Part shown: in pieces, positions 51,388 through 61,028 of the stretch | Numbering within the stretch: position 1 is the stretch's first letter | How the letters are laid out: each line of letters starts with the position of its first letter | Source of the DNA: JBOGOC01 sp050747525 | Lineage (GTDB): Bacteria; Acidobacteriota; Polarisedimenticolia; JACPZX01; DASXTC01 | NCBI GenBank assembly: GCA_050747525.1 | Contig: JBOGOC010000064.1 | Location: 1 to 63,435, forward strand | Direction: 5' to 3' | DNA length: 63,435 nucleotides | Notes under the pieces: generated by a model | The model's database searches: none | What the model saw: only the letters and a program-made list of their open reading frames with translations | What the model was told of the DNA's origin: nothing | Program-made: the position numbers and the translations under genes

Positions 51388-54300
51388 ATGGCCAGGCTGC
51401 TGAAGAGTCTCGGACTGCCGGCCCTCGCCGGGCTGCTCGTCATCCCCGTGACCCTGCTTGCCGGAGCACCCGCCGATCGCACATCGAAGAAGGACACCAC
51501 GATCGTGATCACCCGCGGCCTGCGTGATGGCCGGTCTCCGGGGGTGGCCGAGGCCGAGCTGCGCTTCCTCGACAGGACGAGGCGGACGACCTTCCCCCGG
51601 CCCGACTGGTGGCCGTACGGCGTGGACGGCACAGGGCTGCGCCCCTACGGGCAGGTCAGGAGCACCGAGCTGGACTCGTCCGACGTACTGCTCCTTCTCA
51701 ACGACAAGGGCTCGATTCACGTGAAGAAGTCGAAGACCCGCGAGAACCTGCCGTCGGATCTGAAGGCCCTGGGCCTGCCGGGCCGACGCGGCTACTACAT
51801 CGTCCAGGTGACGCCGGAGTTGGCGTCGCAGGGTTCGCTGGCGATGCGACAGGCCGTGGAGTCGCGCGGCGGGCGGATCATCGATTACATCCCGAACAAC
51901 GCCTACCTCGTGGGGATCGATCACAAGTCGCTTAGGAGCTTCGAAGACCCGGGCGTGTTCCAGTTCATGACGGGCTACCAGGCGTCGGACAAGATTCATC
52001 CGACGGTGGGGACGCGCCCCCGGCTGAACCCCGAGTACGCGACGTCCGACACCTTCGAGCTGGTGGTGCGCGTGATGGAAGGCGAAGACGCGGCTGAGGT
52101 GGCGAGCGAGGTGGAGCGACTGGGCGGTACGGTGAGGCTGACCCAGGAGATGGCCGGCGTGAACTACGTGTCGGCAGCGCTGCGCAACGACAAGGTGGTG
52201 GATCTGGCCGGGCATCCCGGTGTCCGGGCGATCAACGAGACGCCCGATCTGGTGCTGATGAACCTCACGACCAGCCAGCAGACCGAGATCGGCCGCATGC
52301 TGGACAACCGTGAGTTCGGCGCCGTGCTGATGCCCTTCCGTGACGCGAAAATCGACGGCGGCGGGACCTACACGGGCCCGGCGGTGAACTTCAAGGCGGC
52401 CGGCGTGGCCGGCACGCCGATCCCGTTCGACTCGGACCTGGCCAACTTCTCCGTGGCGCCGCAGTTCCTGGGCGTCGTGGACAATGGTCTGACCATGGAC
52501 TCGCCCGCCTTCTCGCACGACAACGCGAACCCGTGCCTGGGCACGGGCAGCTGCGTGGCGGGCCCGGGGGGCCTGAACGTCGGCCAGAGCCACCGCAAGG
52601 TGGAGGTCTACACGCGCGCCCGCGACGTGGACAACAACGGAGTCGTCGACGACGCGACGGCCTTGGGCGACTTCCTGACGTGCGATTCGATCTCGTCGGG
52701 CGGCGACACGCACGGGACGATCGCGGCCAGCGGCGCGGCGGGCAATCCCAGCGACGGCTTCCTGGGCCTGGGCCGCAGATACGACGACGTGGACTCGTTG
52801 GACCTGTTCTCCTCCTTCTTCAACGACTCCAACGAGACGAACCTGTCGCTGGACGGTCAGGCTCCGGGCGCTCGCGTGATCTTCATCGACGCGGCGAACA
52901 CGCCGCTGACCTCGCCGCCGGCGTGCGCGATCAACTTTCTGAGCGACGTGGACGCGGGGGACGTGCCCGTGGCGAGGCTGGAGGACATGGCATTCCGTCG
53001 TGACCTGAACCCGGCCAACGCGACGCTGCATCCGCGCGGAGCGAAGGTGACGCTGTTCGCCTTCGGGTCGCCGAACTTCGACGACAACCTCCAGAACGGC
53101 CAGGGGAACTACGCCAACGGCGCGAGCGACATCGACCGGTTCCTGTTCCGGAACCGCCGCGTGCTCCACGTGGGCGCGGTGGGCAACGACGGGGCCGACC
53201 CGCTCACGGGCGGAGACCTGGACCCGCCCAACGATCCCAACGGGTTCACCGCGGCCGACATCCAGGTGAACGACCTGGCCACCGGCAAGAACCTGGTGAC
53301 GGTCGGGGCGGTGGTCGCGGACAGCTTCCAGGCGAGCCTCGACCCGGGCGAGACGGTCTCGAACTACACGTCGAAGGGCCCCGCCACGTTTGCGTCGCAG
53401 CGAGGAGCGCCGCTTCTCATGGCCCCCGGCACCGACGGCGGCGGTGGGTTCGAAGGGCGCGACGGCCGGTTCAAGGATGACATGTTCGTCTCCCTGGCGG
53501 CCGTGGTATCGCTGGACAACGAGAACGACGCTTCCGAGGGGATCGAGAACGTCCTGATCCAGGGACGGACGGGGACGTCGGTGGCGGCCTCCAAGGTGGC
53601 CGGCGCGGCGCTGCAGATCCGCGACTATCTCGCCAAAGGGTTCTACCCGACCGCGCAGGCCAACCCGGCGGACCGCATCCCCGACGTGTCGGGGATGCTG
53701 GTGAAGGCGTTGCTGATCAACTCGGCCGATTTCGCGAGCACGGGGAACCTGGCGTCATGCCAGGGGGCCGGCCCCCTCAGGTGCCCGACGGAAGAAGGGT
53801 ACGGCAGGGTCGAGCTGGCCAGCACGCTGCCGCTGGCGAGCTATCGCGCGGAGAGAAGGCCGGCCAACGCCACGAACGTGGCGCCCGTGCCCAACGTGCC
53901 CCCTGGCCTGCTCCTGGTGGATGAATACTTCGACGGCGGCGCGCGCGGCGTCGGCTCGGACGGCAGCACGACGGGCCTCGGCGTCGTGCCTGTGGGCGGG
54001 TCGGTGTCGTTCGACTTCTACCGCCGCGACGGCCTGGACCAGCTGCGCACCTCCCTGGCCTGGTACGACGCGGAAGGCGACACGCTTCGCAACGACCTGG
54101 ACCTGGAGGTCATCTCCGGCGACTACGACATCACAGACGGCGGGAAGGGGTTCTGCAACACCCTGACGCTGGGTGACTCTACCCTCCACCCGGAGTTCTG
54201 CGGATACTGCCGGTACGCGAAGCTGGACAACCAGGCGTCGTACTACGACCCGACTGCCAACAACCCGTACGTGAAGATCTGGCGCGGCAACCAGATGCGC

Positions 54301-57300
54301 GAGTTCGCCGGGCAGTTCACGCTGCGCGCCGAATGCAACCAGAACATCAGTTCGTTTGATCCGTGCTTCGAACCCAACAATCCCGGGGCCCTGTGCACCG
54401 ACTTCGTGGCCGCCCCCCAAAACGCGCCCGACACGCGCAACACCACCGAACAGGTGATCCATCACTACTTCGGCGACGCGTCGGTCTTCGGCGCCACCCG
54501 CGGCGGCGGAGAGCACGGGTTCCATCGGGCGCGGGTGCGGTTCAAGAACACGGGGAGCTCGACGCCGGTGCCCCACGCTCCGGCCATCGCCCGCGGCGTG
54601 GACGGAATCCTCCAGACGGCTCCCGCGGGAGACGACTCGGTGCTGACCACCGGCGCGGGCGTGACCTACATCGGGGCGGGGGCCGACGGGATCGTGCAGA
54701 CCACGGCCAACGCGGCCGACGTGCAGCTCATCCCCAACGGCAGCTTCGGGCAGCCGTTCGCGCTGGCCATCGCCGGGTCCGTGTACAACAGCCGGATGGG
54801 GAGCACGGTGGCGTTCAACCGGGATGTCTACAACTGCTCGGACCGGACGGTGACGCTGCGCGTGGCCGACGGCAGCCGCATCCCGGCCAACACCAACCAG
54901 GCCGAGACGGCGGCCGACGTGGGGCTGCGCAGCCGCATCGAAGCGCTCGATCCCAACGGCGTCGTGCAGGACACCGAGGCGGGGCTGACCTTCACCATCG
55001 ACCCAGGTGTCGTGACCCTGCGCGTGGGCCGCTCCAACCACTACACCTCCAACCCCAGGCGCCTGCAGCTCATCGCAGATCGTCCGGGCGCCTCGAACCC
55101 GATCCCCCGCAATGGGATCGTGGAGGTGAGAAACGGCTGGACGCTGCGGGCCGTGTACGACGATCAGTCCCCCACCTTGCCGGGAGGCTCCGTCCCGGAC
55201 GACGCCGTCACCACCGCACGCGTGGACTGCGCCCCGGTGCTGGGCCCGGTGCTCCTCTTCCCTGCCGGCGAGGCGGGCTCGGGCGACGCGATGCGCCGGA
55301 CGCTGGTGACGGGAGGGTGCGACGTGGGACGCACCCGGGACGGCCGCGGCGACTTCTACTTCGACGCGGGCGAGTCGATCGTCTACCAGGTCGGGTTCTC
55401 GAACCAGAACCTGGTCCAGGCGATCAACCTGAAGGCCACGCTGAGCTGCGCGGACCCGGTGCCGGGCGGTGCGAACCCCTGCACCTTCCTGAGTCCACTG
55501 CCGCAATCGGTGGAGCTGGGAGAGATCCCGGCCGGCCGTGAAGGTATCGCCGCCTGGACCATCAACGTGGCAACGGGCGTGAAGACGCTGGCCACCGCGG
55601 ATCGCGCCGTGGACCTTGTGGTGAGCTTCACGTCGCGCGGGACCGACTGGGGGGATCAGCTCGCGGCGCAGACCTTCACCTTCAGGGAGGCCCTGCAGGC
55701 CGACACCGAGGTCCTCAACTATCACTCCGATTTCCCCCTGGGCGGCACGCTGGCGGCGGACCGCAACCGGGACGGCATCATCACGACGCTGCCACCGGGC
55801 TCGGAGACGAGGAACCTGGAGCTGCTCACCTTCAAGCCCTTGAACGACACGGGGACGTGCAGCGCGGGAAGGTGCTCGAACATCTCCAGAACCTGCCTGA
55901 TCAACGCCGACTGCAACAACCCCAACACCGCGATCTCCGCGCAGATGCCGTGGCATTTCGACTCGAACGCCGGCGGCTTCCTGGGAAGGCTGGCCGCCGA
56001 CTCGAAACGGCAGTGTCCCGCAGGGTGCACGGATTCGTGGTTCTACAGTACCGGGGGCGGCTGTGGCTGGCAGACGCAGAACAACGGCAACCCGGGTGTT
56101 TCCCCCCTGCTCCCCAAGGGGACCTGGCACGCCGGACATGGTCCGGTGGGGACGTTCCGAGCCCCCAACGCCTGCCCGCCGTACCTCGTCGTCAGCGATC
56201 CAACCACGGCGCCTCTGACGGAGTTCGCGCATGATCTGCTCGACTCGCCGGTTCTGCAGAGGGTCAACACCGCTCCTGATGCGCGCGGGATCCCCTTCGA
56301 TATCCGGATGGAGACGATCGGCTGGAACGAGACGCAGTCCTTCCTCGACTCCTTCGCATTCACTCAGCTCGAGGTCGACTCCAACATCGACGACGGCGGG
56401 CCCGTCACGCTCGGCGATTCGTACAGCTACATGACGCCTACCCCCAGCTCGATGGCCGGTCCCAAGACCAGCGCCGCCAACCAGCAGCGCACGTTCGGCC
56501 CGCTAAGGGACAGCGACGGCTCTCTGCTCACCAAGACTGGCGCCAGCGGCGACGAGGTGGGAGTGTCCGAGCCGATCGTGCAGCGCAACGAGAACGACCC
56601 CTCGGAGAGGCTGCTCATGCCCTGGCCGGTGCGGGATGTAGACCCCAACCTGATCGGATTCCAGGGAAACACCATTGTCGATCCCGGCACCGGGCTCCCG
56701 ATCATCCCGGGCGTGTGCACCGGCGGCTTCTGCAGCTCGGGAGGGGACGCCCAGCTCGGCATGCCCTGCGTCACCAACGCGCAGTGCACGGGGCCCGGCA
56801 CCCGAGGCGGGCACAGCACCCCCTGGGGCCCGGTGCGCAACCGGGAGATCGACCTGGCTGGCGGCCAGTTCGAGGATCTGCGCGGAGCCACCGGCAACCG
56901 CTTCCAGTTCGAGCTGAGCTGGTGGCTGCTGGAAGGAGGCACGAGCGGCGGCCGGGGATGGACCATCGACGACGCCTACTTCCACTGGTCGGAGAGGCAC
57001 CCGAAGGACCAGAGCGACGCCAGCATCAACGACTGCGCCAACATCCCGTCCCGCGCGGGGGCCAACCCCGCGGCCAGGCAGTGCGCCACCATCACCTGGG
57101 AGCGCCTCACCACCCACAACTGCACCACGGGGATCAAGGTGACCGTCACCGACGCCACCCCGGACCCCGCTCCATCGGGGACCTGCACGGCCGGCAGGTG
57201 CACGGCCGGCCTCCCTTCGCGCATCGGCACCAGCTGCGCCGCCGCCATCGACTGCACCTGCGCAGCGGGAGAGGTCGCCATCGATGCCCGCAGCACCACG

Positions 57301-60300
57301 GAGCCTCTGGGCGAGGGCTTCTGTCTGGCACCCCAGGGAGGGGGCATCTTCTCCGGCATCGTGCAGGTGAGTGCGGTGGTTGACCAGAAAGGGATCCTCA
57401 ACGTCAACGCCACGCAGGGCGAGAACTTCAACATCGTGGCGTCGTACGCCGATCCGGAGTGCGACCAGGACGGCGACGGAGAACTGGGAGAGAACCTTTT
57501 CCGCGACGTGGACGGCGACGGAGTCCCCAACTTCGGGGTGGACGGCGTGGCCAACGACATCAGCGAGTGGTTCTTTGCCGAGGGCCAGGGTTCCTCGGAC
57601 AACGACAACTGCTTCGACCGTATCACGCTCCTGGACGTCTACAATCCCCCCCACACCGCCCAGCGCGACAACGACGGCAACGGCACGATCAACGCGGCCG
57701 ACTGCCATCCCTCCGTGCACATCAACAACGACCAGTGCGACTGGGACAACGACGGCTTCGGCGACCTGTGCGACAACTGCCCGCTGGTCGCCAACAACAG
57801 CCAGCTCGACACCGATGGCGACGGCATCGGCAACGTCTGCGAGATCCAGGATCTGGATGGAGACGGTGACGTCAACACCTCGGACAACTGCCCCACGTTG
57901 TACAACCCGAGCCAGGCCGGCGGCGTGCGCGGGACGTTCTGTGACTCCACATCCGACGTGGACGGCGACAATCTCGCGGAGATCAACGACAACTGCCCCA
58001 ACGAGGGGGCGGTGGAGCCGCCGGGCGTGGCTCCCCCCTTCTCGGCCACATACAACCCCAGTCAGGCCGACAGCGACCAGGACGGCATCGGGGACGCCTG
58101 CGACCCGGACGACTTCGACCAGGACCTGGTCCCCGACGGCACCGACAACTGCCCGACCTTCTACAACCCCGCCGACCCGACCTTCCACCTCCAGACCGAC
58201 AGCGATCTGGACATCGTGCCCGCCAACCGGCGCTACGGAACGGGCGACGATCGCAAAGGGATCGACACGATCCCCGGCGCCGCCGCGTACTGCGATCCCG
58301 ATTCCGCCGACGACAACCTGTCGGGGGTCCCCGACGACCTCCTTCAGGTTGCGTCCGAGCTCAACTGCGAGCACTCCCGCAGCGGCACCACAAACCTGGC
58401 CTCCACCCCCGTGTCGGTGGGGGGCATCGATTTGCAGAGCGTGGCCTTGACCGACGACGGGATGTCCGACTTCTTCTGCATCAACGGAGATCCGGACCCC
58501 AACAACGGCCCCGGCACGCCGGAGCCGTGCCCCCAGGAGAACCCCGGGAGCCCGAACAACGATGCCTTCTGCAACACGCCTCCGTCGGGTACCGACGGCA
58601 TCTGCGCCGGTGTCCCCGACGGCATCGCCGATCCCGGCGAGCTGGCCTCGGTCAGGCTGACTCTGGGCAACACCTCGGTCGACAAGCTGGGGACCTCGAT
58701 CCCGCTGAACAACCTGACGATGGGGATCAGACCGCTCACCCCCTCAGTGGCCTGTACGCCGAAGGCACAGGTCCTCATGGGGACCATGGCGGCCGGCGCC
58801 ACGGGGGTCCAGACACCGGCCGGCGCGCTCAACTTCGTCGTGGACCCTGCCAATCCGGGCCCCGGCCGCTCCTCGATCGTGAAGCTGGCCGAGGCGGAGT
58901 TCGTCGTGACCGCGGTGGCGGACGGGATCGAGGGGGTCCCCGAGAAGACGTTCAAGTTCGTGGTGGACATGGACCGGAACGACTCCGCCAGAATCCCGGC
59001 CAGCTGCCCGTCCATCCCGGCCTCGCCGGCCGGCACTCTGTGCGAGAATTTCGACACGAACCGCAATGGCACGCTCGGGATCCAGTTCAGCCGGCACCCC
59101 GTCAGCACGACTCCGGGGGATCCCCTGCGGGCGAACGGCGACCCCAACGACGACATCCTTGGCTACACCATGAACGGCGGGCCCATCCCGCTCGGCACCG
59201 ACGGGCGGACTTGCACGGACGACACCCTGGGGTACGTGGGCTGCCAGGCCCCCGTGGCGGATCAGAACGACTGGCACCTGCATTCCTTCTTCGAATACCC
59301 GGGGGCGTCGTACGACGTGGGAGGGTTGGGCCCGGGGATCGGCGCACCGGACGGCGGGAAGGCCCATTCCGGAGTGCGCTCCCTGCACATGGGCCGTCAC
59401 TTGAGCGCAACCTCGACGATTGTGGACACGTTGAGGCTCCGCCAGGTGTCGGCGTTCGTCCTGGACTCGCAGGGAGATCCGAACATCCCTGGGGTGGTGC
59501 TCGGCCCGGCCACCGCGCTCGACTTCTGGCACATCATCTCCATACCGGACGACGAGAACTTCGGAAGCGGGTTCGTCCCTCCGGGGACATCGTTCGGCGG
59601 CGGCCAGGTGCAGGTCAGCCTGCTCGGCACGGACGGGAAGTTCGAAAGATGGAGGCCGATCACCCCCAGCTTCAACGGATACGACTCGACCATCCAGGAG
59701 ACGATCAGCGTCTGCGGCTTCGATCCGGGAGACGACCAGATCCCATTCAACGACGAGACGATGTGCGACTTCAGCCCGCTGTTCGCCGACAAAGGGGACA
59801 TCTTCGGCACCGACGCCACGTGCCTGATCGACACGGACAGCAACGACTTCGAGCACAAGGACTGCGGAGACCGCTCCTGCACGCCGGGGCCGGGATGCAC
59901 CGAGCCGAGCTCGACTCCGTCGGGGGGTGTCTGGAACCGATCCGCGTTCGACCTGACGTCCTTCAGCGGAAGAGTGGCGCGCCTGCGGTGGATCGGGATG
60001 ATGGAAGGAGGCTGGTCCTTCGGGACGGACAGGTCGACTGTGGAGCCCGAGTTCTGCTGCGCCTACCAGTACTTCGACGGCGACGACGGCTGGTGGATCG
60101 ACGACATCCGCCTCACCGATCTCCGCCAGCAGCCCGCCATCATCACGCCCGACCCCGTGACCGGCCTGAGCCAGTGCCTGACCGGCCAGGCCGCGGGGAA
60201 CTGCGGCTTCATCTCGATAAGCGTTCCGGGGTCGGTGGCGTTCGGTTCCAGGCGCCTGCTCGGCCTGGACTCCCTGCTGCAGCCGGTGACCCTGGACGCC

Positions 60301-60978
60301 CGAACCTCCACGGCGGGCGACGACCCCAACACCGCGGGCGTGGTCGAGGGGGTCTGCGACAACGGTATCTTGATGTTCCAGTGGGAGCAGCTCGACGTCA
60401 CGACCTCGGCCGTCGTGGACGTCGTCTCGCCGTTCTCGCCGCAGGGCATGGTCAACGTGGCGCCGAGCCGCGATGCCCTGTACCGGGTGTCGGCGCGCTG
60501 CTCGTCGGACCTGTCGTGCACGGCGCAGCAGGAGGTGGTGGTCAAGACCTACACGGGTGATGGAAGCGACCTCGGACCGCAGGAGGCTCTCAACGCCGCC
60601 GGGGTGGACACCGAGGTCGGCCTGGACGTCATCGGGGGGGGCACCGCGACGCTGCGGTGGCCGGCGCGCCCTCAGCCGCCGGGGGTCACAGGCTACGACG
60701 TGTTCCGGTACACATACGCGGCGGCGACGGCGGGAACGGACGTGTTCAGCGGCAATACGTTCGACGGCGCCTGCTTCGCCGACGCCGTGGCCCAGACCGC
60801 CCTCGGGACATTGACGACCATCAACGACGCGAACATCCCGGCCGTGGGGACGTCCTACTTCTATCAGGTGGGGCATTCCTCCACGGATACCGCGGCCCTG
60901 GCTCCTCTCGGCGTTCAGCCCCCCAGCGCGACGACGCGGCCCGGCCAGCTGGTGGCGGCGGGGGTGACTTGCCCGTAA
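51388..60978 (+). CDS. Giant secreted subtilase (S8) with Cys-rich, TSP3 and lectin-like modules
   Basis: The ~3196-residue protein has a signal peptide (about 1-25). Two propeptide-like repeats follow (about 125-205 and 220-310). The S8 domain has D365 in GVVDNGLTMD, H442 in GGDTHGT, oxyanion N600 in GAVGNDG and S731 in GRTGTSVAAS, a complete triad but with a wide His-Ser spacing. A beta domain (about 870-980) is followed by three Cys motifs (about 1491-1509, 1777-1800, 1933-1956), TSP3-type Ca-binding repeats DGDGDVNTSDNCPTLYN (about 2090-2270), a ConA/lectin-like module ending DGWWIDDIRLTD (about 2628-2911) and an Fn3-like C-terminus (about 3055-3196). A GGAGG site favours this ATG over one 12 bases upstream. 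Confidence 0.88.
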   Translation: MARLLKSLGLPALAGLLVIPVTLLAGAPADRTSKKDTTIVITRGLRDGRSPGVAEAELRFLDRTRRTTFPRPDWWPYGVDGTGLRPYGQVRSTELDSSDVLLLLNDKGSIHVKKSKTRENLPSDLKALGLPGRRGYYIVQVTPELASQGSLAMRQAVESRGGRIIDYIPNNAYLVGIDHKSLRSFEDPGVFQFMTGYQASDKIHPTVGTRPRLNPEYATSDTFELVVRVMEGEDAAEVASEVERLGGTVRLTQEMAGVNYVSAALRNDKVVDLAGHPGVRAINETPDLVLMNLTTSQQTEIGRMLDNREFGAVLMPFRDAKIDGGGTYTGPAVNFKAAGVAGTPIPFDSDLANFSVAPQFLGVVDNGLTMDSPAFSHDNANPCLGTGSCVAGPGGLNVGQSHRKVEVYTRARDVDNNGVVDDATALGDFLTCDSISSGGDTHGTIAASGAAGNPSDGFLGLGRRYDDVDSLDLFSSFFNDSNETNLSLDGQAPGARVIFIDAANTPLTSPPACAINFLSDVDAGDVPVARLEDMAFRRDLNPANATLHPRGAKVTLFAFGSPNFDDNLQNGQGNYANGASDIDRFLFRNRRVLHVGAVGNDGADPLTGGDLDPPNDPNGFTAADIQVNDLATGKNLVTVGAVVADSFQASLDPGETVSNYTSKGPATFASQRGAPLLMAPGTDGGGGFEGRDGRFKDDMFVSLAAVVSLDNENDASEGIENVLIQGRTGTSVAASKVAGAALQIRDYLAKGFYPTAQANPADRIPDVSGMLVKALLINSADFASTGNLASCQGAGPLRCPTEEGYGRVELASTLPLASYRAERRPANATNVAPVPNVPPGLLLVDEYFDGGARGVGSDGSTTGLGVVPVGGSVSFDFYRRDGLDQLRTSLAWYDAEGDTLRNDLDLEVISGDYDITDGGKGFCNTLTLGDSTLHPEFCGYCRYAKLDNQASYYDPTANNPYVKIWRGNQMREFAGQFTLRAECNQNISSFDPCFEPNNPGALCTDFVAAPQNAPDTRNTTEQVIHHYFGDASVFGATRGGGEHGFHRARVRFKNTGSSTPVPHAPAIARGVDGILQTAPAGDDSVLTTGAGVTYIGAGADGIVQTTANAADVQLIPNGSFGQPFALAIAGSVYNSRMGSTVAFNRDVYNCSDRTVTLRVADGSRIPANTNQAETAADVGLRSRIEALDPNGVVQDTEAGLTFTIDPGVVTLRVGRSNHYTSNPRRLQLIADRPGASNPIPRNGIVEVRNGWTLRAVYDDQSPTLPGGSVPDDAVTTARVDCAPVLGPVLLFPAGEAGSGDAMRRTLVTGGCDVGRTRDGRGDFYFDAGESIVYQVGFSNQNLVQAINLKATLSCADPVPGGANPCTFLSPLPQSVELGEIPAGREGIAAWTINVATGVKTLATADRAVDLVVSFTSRGTDWGDQLAAQTFTFREALQADTEVLNYHSDFPLGGTLAADRNRDGIITTLPPGSETRNLELLTFKPLNDTGTCSAGRCSNISRTCLINADCNNPNTAISAQMPWHFDSNAGGFLGRLAADSKRQCPAGCTDSWFYSTGGGCGWQTQNNGNPGVSPLLPKGTWHAGHGPVGTFRAPNACPPYLVVSDPTTAPLTEFAHDLLDSPVLQRVNTAPDARGIPFDIRMETIGWNETQSFLDSFAFTQLEVDSNIDDGGPVTLGDSYSYMTPTPSSMAGPKTSAANQQRTFGPLRDSDGSLLTKTGASGDEVGVSEPIVQRNENDPSERLLMPWPVRDVDPNLIGFQGNTIVDPGTGLPIIPGVCTGGFCSSGGDAQLGMPCVTNAQCTGPGTRGGHSTPWGPVRNREIDLAGGQFEDLRGATGNRFQFELSWWLLEGGTSGGRGWTIDDAYFHWSERHPKDQSDASINDCANIPSRAGANPAARQCATITWERLTTHNCTTGIKVTVTDATPDPAPSGTCTAGRCTAGLPSRIGTSCAAAIDCTCAAGEVAIDARSTTEPLGEGFCLAPQGGGIFSGIVQVSAVVDQKGILNVNATQGENFNIVASYADPECDQDGDGELGENLFRDVDGDGVPNFGVDGVANDISEWFFAEGQGSSDNDNCFDRITLLDVYNPPHTAQRDNDGNGTINAADCHPSVHINNDQCDWDNDGFGDLCDNCPLVANNSQLDTDGDGIGNVCEIQDLDGDGDVNTSDNCPTLYNPSQAGGVRGTFCDSTSDVDGDNLAEINDNCPNEGAVEPPGVAPPFSATYNPSQADSDQDGIGDACDPDDFDQDLVPDGTDNCPTFYNPADPTFHLQTDSDLDIVPANRRYGTGDDRKGIDTIPGAAAYCDPDSADDNLSGVPDDLLQVASELNCEHSRSGTTNLASTPVSVGGIDLQSVALTDDGMSDFFCINGDPDPNNGPGTPEPCPQENPGSPNNDAFCNTPPSGTDGICAGVPDGIADPGELASVRLTLGNTSVDKLGTSIPLNNLTMGIRPLTPSVACTPKAQVLMGTMAAGATGVQTPAGALNFVVDPANPGPGRSSIVKLAEAEFVVTAVADGIEGVPEKTFKFVVDMDRNDSARIPASCPSIPASPAGTLCENFDTNRNGTLGIQFSRHPVSTTPGDPLRANGDPNDDILGYTMNGGPIPLGTDGRTCTDDTLGYVGCQAPVADQNDWHLHSFFEYPGASYDVGGLGPGIGAPDGGKAHSGVRSLHMGRHLSATSTIVDTLRLRQVSAFVLDSQGDPNIPGVVLGPATALDFWHIISIPDDENFGSGFVPPGTSFGGGQVQVSLLGTDGKFERWRPITPSFNGYDSTIQETISVCGFDPGDDQIPFNDETMCDFSPLFADKGDIFGTDATCLIDTDSNDFEHKDCGDRSCTPGPGCTEPSSTPSGGVWNRSAFDLTSFSGRVARLRWIGMMEGGWSFGTDRSTVEPEFCCAYQYFDGDDGWWIDDIRLTDLRQQPAIITPDPVTGLSQCLTGQAAGNCGFISISVPGSVAFGSRRLLGLDSLLQPVTLDARTSTAGDDPNTAGVVEGVCDNGILMFQWEQLDVTTSAVVDVVSPFSPQGMVNVAPSRDALYRVSARCSSDLSCTAQQEVVVKTYTGDGSDLGPQEALNAAGVDTEVGLDVIGGGTATLRWPARPQPPGVTGYDVFRYTYAAATAGTDVFSGNTFDGACFADAVAQTALGTLTTINDANIPAVGTSYFYQVGHSSTDTAALAPLGVQPPSATTRPGQLVAAGVTCP

Positions 60979-61028
60979 TCGAGGCATTATTCCCGGGAAC
61001 CGGAATCCCCTCTCGCGCAATAAAGAGT

